IMG/VR virus record: IMGVR_UViG_3300027970_000175
Coordinates: 1-20,082 of that record
DNA: 20,082 nt
Source: a virus
Strand: one strand, 5' to 3'
Shown: positions 20,082-20,082 of the stretch, one piece after another
How positions within the stretch are numbered: the stretch's first letter is position 1
Layout: each line of letters begins with the position of its first letter
Program-made: the position numbers and the translations under genes
The notes under the pieces: generated by a model
The model's database searches: none
What the model was told of the DNA's origin: nothing
The model's input: only the letters and a program-made list of their open reading frames with translations

Positions 20082-20082
20082 T

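Noticed and set aside
1-20082. Phage attachment sites, transposase ends, CRISPR array or tRNA
   Set aside because: No evenly spaced direct repeats, no cloverleaf and no terminal inverted pair were found. The window seems to lie wholly inside the phage.

Overview
The window holds the late structural gene block of a contractile-tailed temperate phage (myovirus-type), almost certainly a prophage or phage of a GC-rich alphaproteobacterium. A Sphingomonas-like host is my best guess from codon use and protein style, but nothing in the window proves it. I saw no host gene, tRNA, rRNA, CRISPR array, insertion sequence, integrase or transposase.

Layout. (a) Positions 1-900 are a control or cargo region. 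It has repeated CCTAACG-type motifs, a hairpin that looks like a terminator on the minus strand, a small plus-strand gene (280-606), a small minus-strand gene (742-518) and a perfect bidirectional terminator (794-831). (b) Positions 913-4048 encode a Mu-type head module: gpI protease with a nested scaffold start, a capsid cement-like protein, the gpT-like major head protein and a gp36-like connector. (c) Positions 4048-5187 hold a 36-codon membrane peptide, a virion morphogenesis protein (Mu gpG / P2 gpS family) and a gp37-like tail terminator. (d) Positions 5180-9917 encode a P2-type baseplate and fibre module in the order V, (unknown), W, J, I, H. (e) Positions 9927-12771 hold small fibre-associated proteins, a second tail fibre and a coiled-coil protein. 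(f) Positions 12862-20081 encode the P2-type tail: sheath FI, tube FII, E/E' chaperone with a -1 frameshift site, tape measure T, a small membrane protein, then U, X and D.

The genes are tightly packed. Many neighbours overlap by 1, 4 or 8 bases (TGATG, ATGA, ATG/GTGNNTGA-type), so translational coupling is likely. Where genes do not touch, the gaps carry hairpins or palindromes: after the protease, the major head protein, the spike V, the coiled-coil protein and the sheath. These may set the ratio of structural proteins through partial termination, RNA processing or ribosome site masking.

The architecture is a Mu head on a P2 tail. That type of mosaic is known among phages. The parts most worth a second look are the small cargo genes at the left, the two small membrane genes embedded in the morphogenesis operon, the recurring GGGGGCA/TGCCCCC palindrome in front of three gene blocks, the hairpin that masks the sheath ribosome site, the sheath insertion domain, the Gly/Leu-rich extension of gpU and the repeat tail of gpI. 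Terminase, portal, lysis enzymes, repressor and integration genes must lie outside the window.
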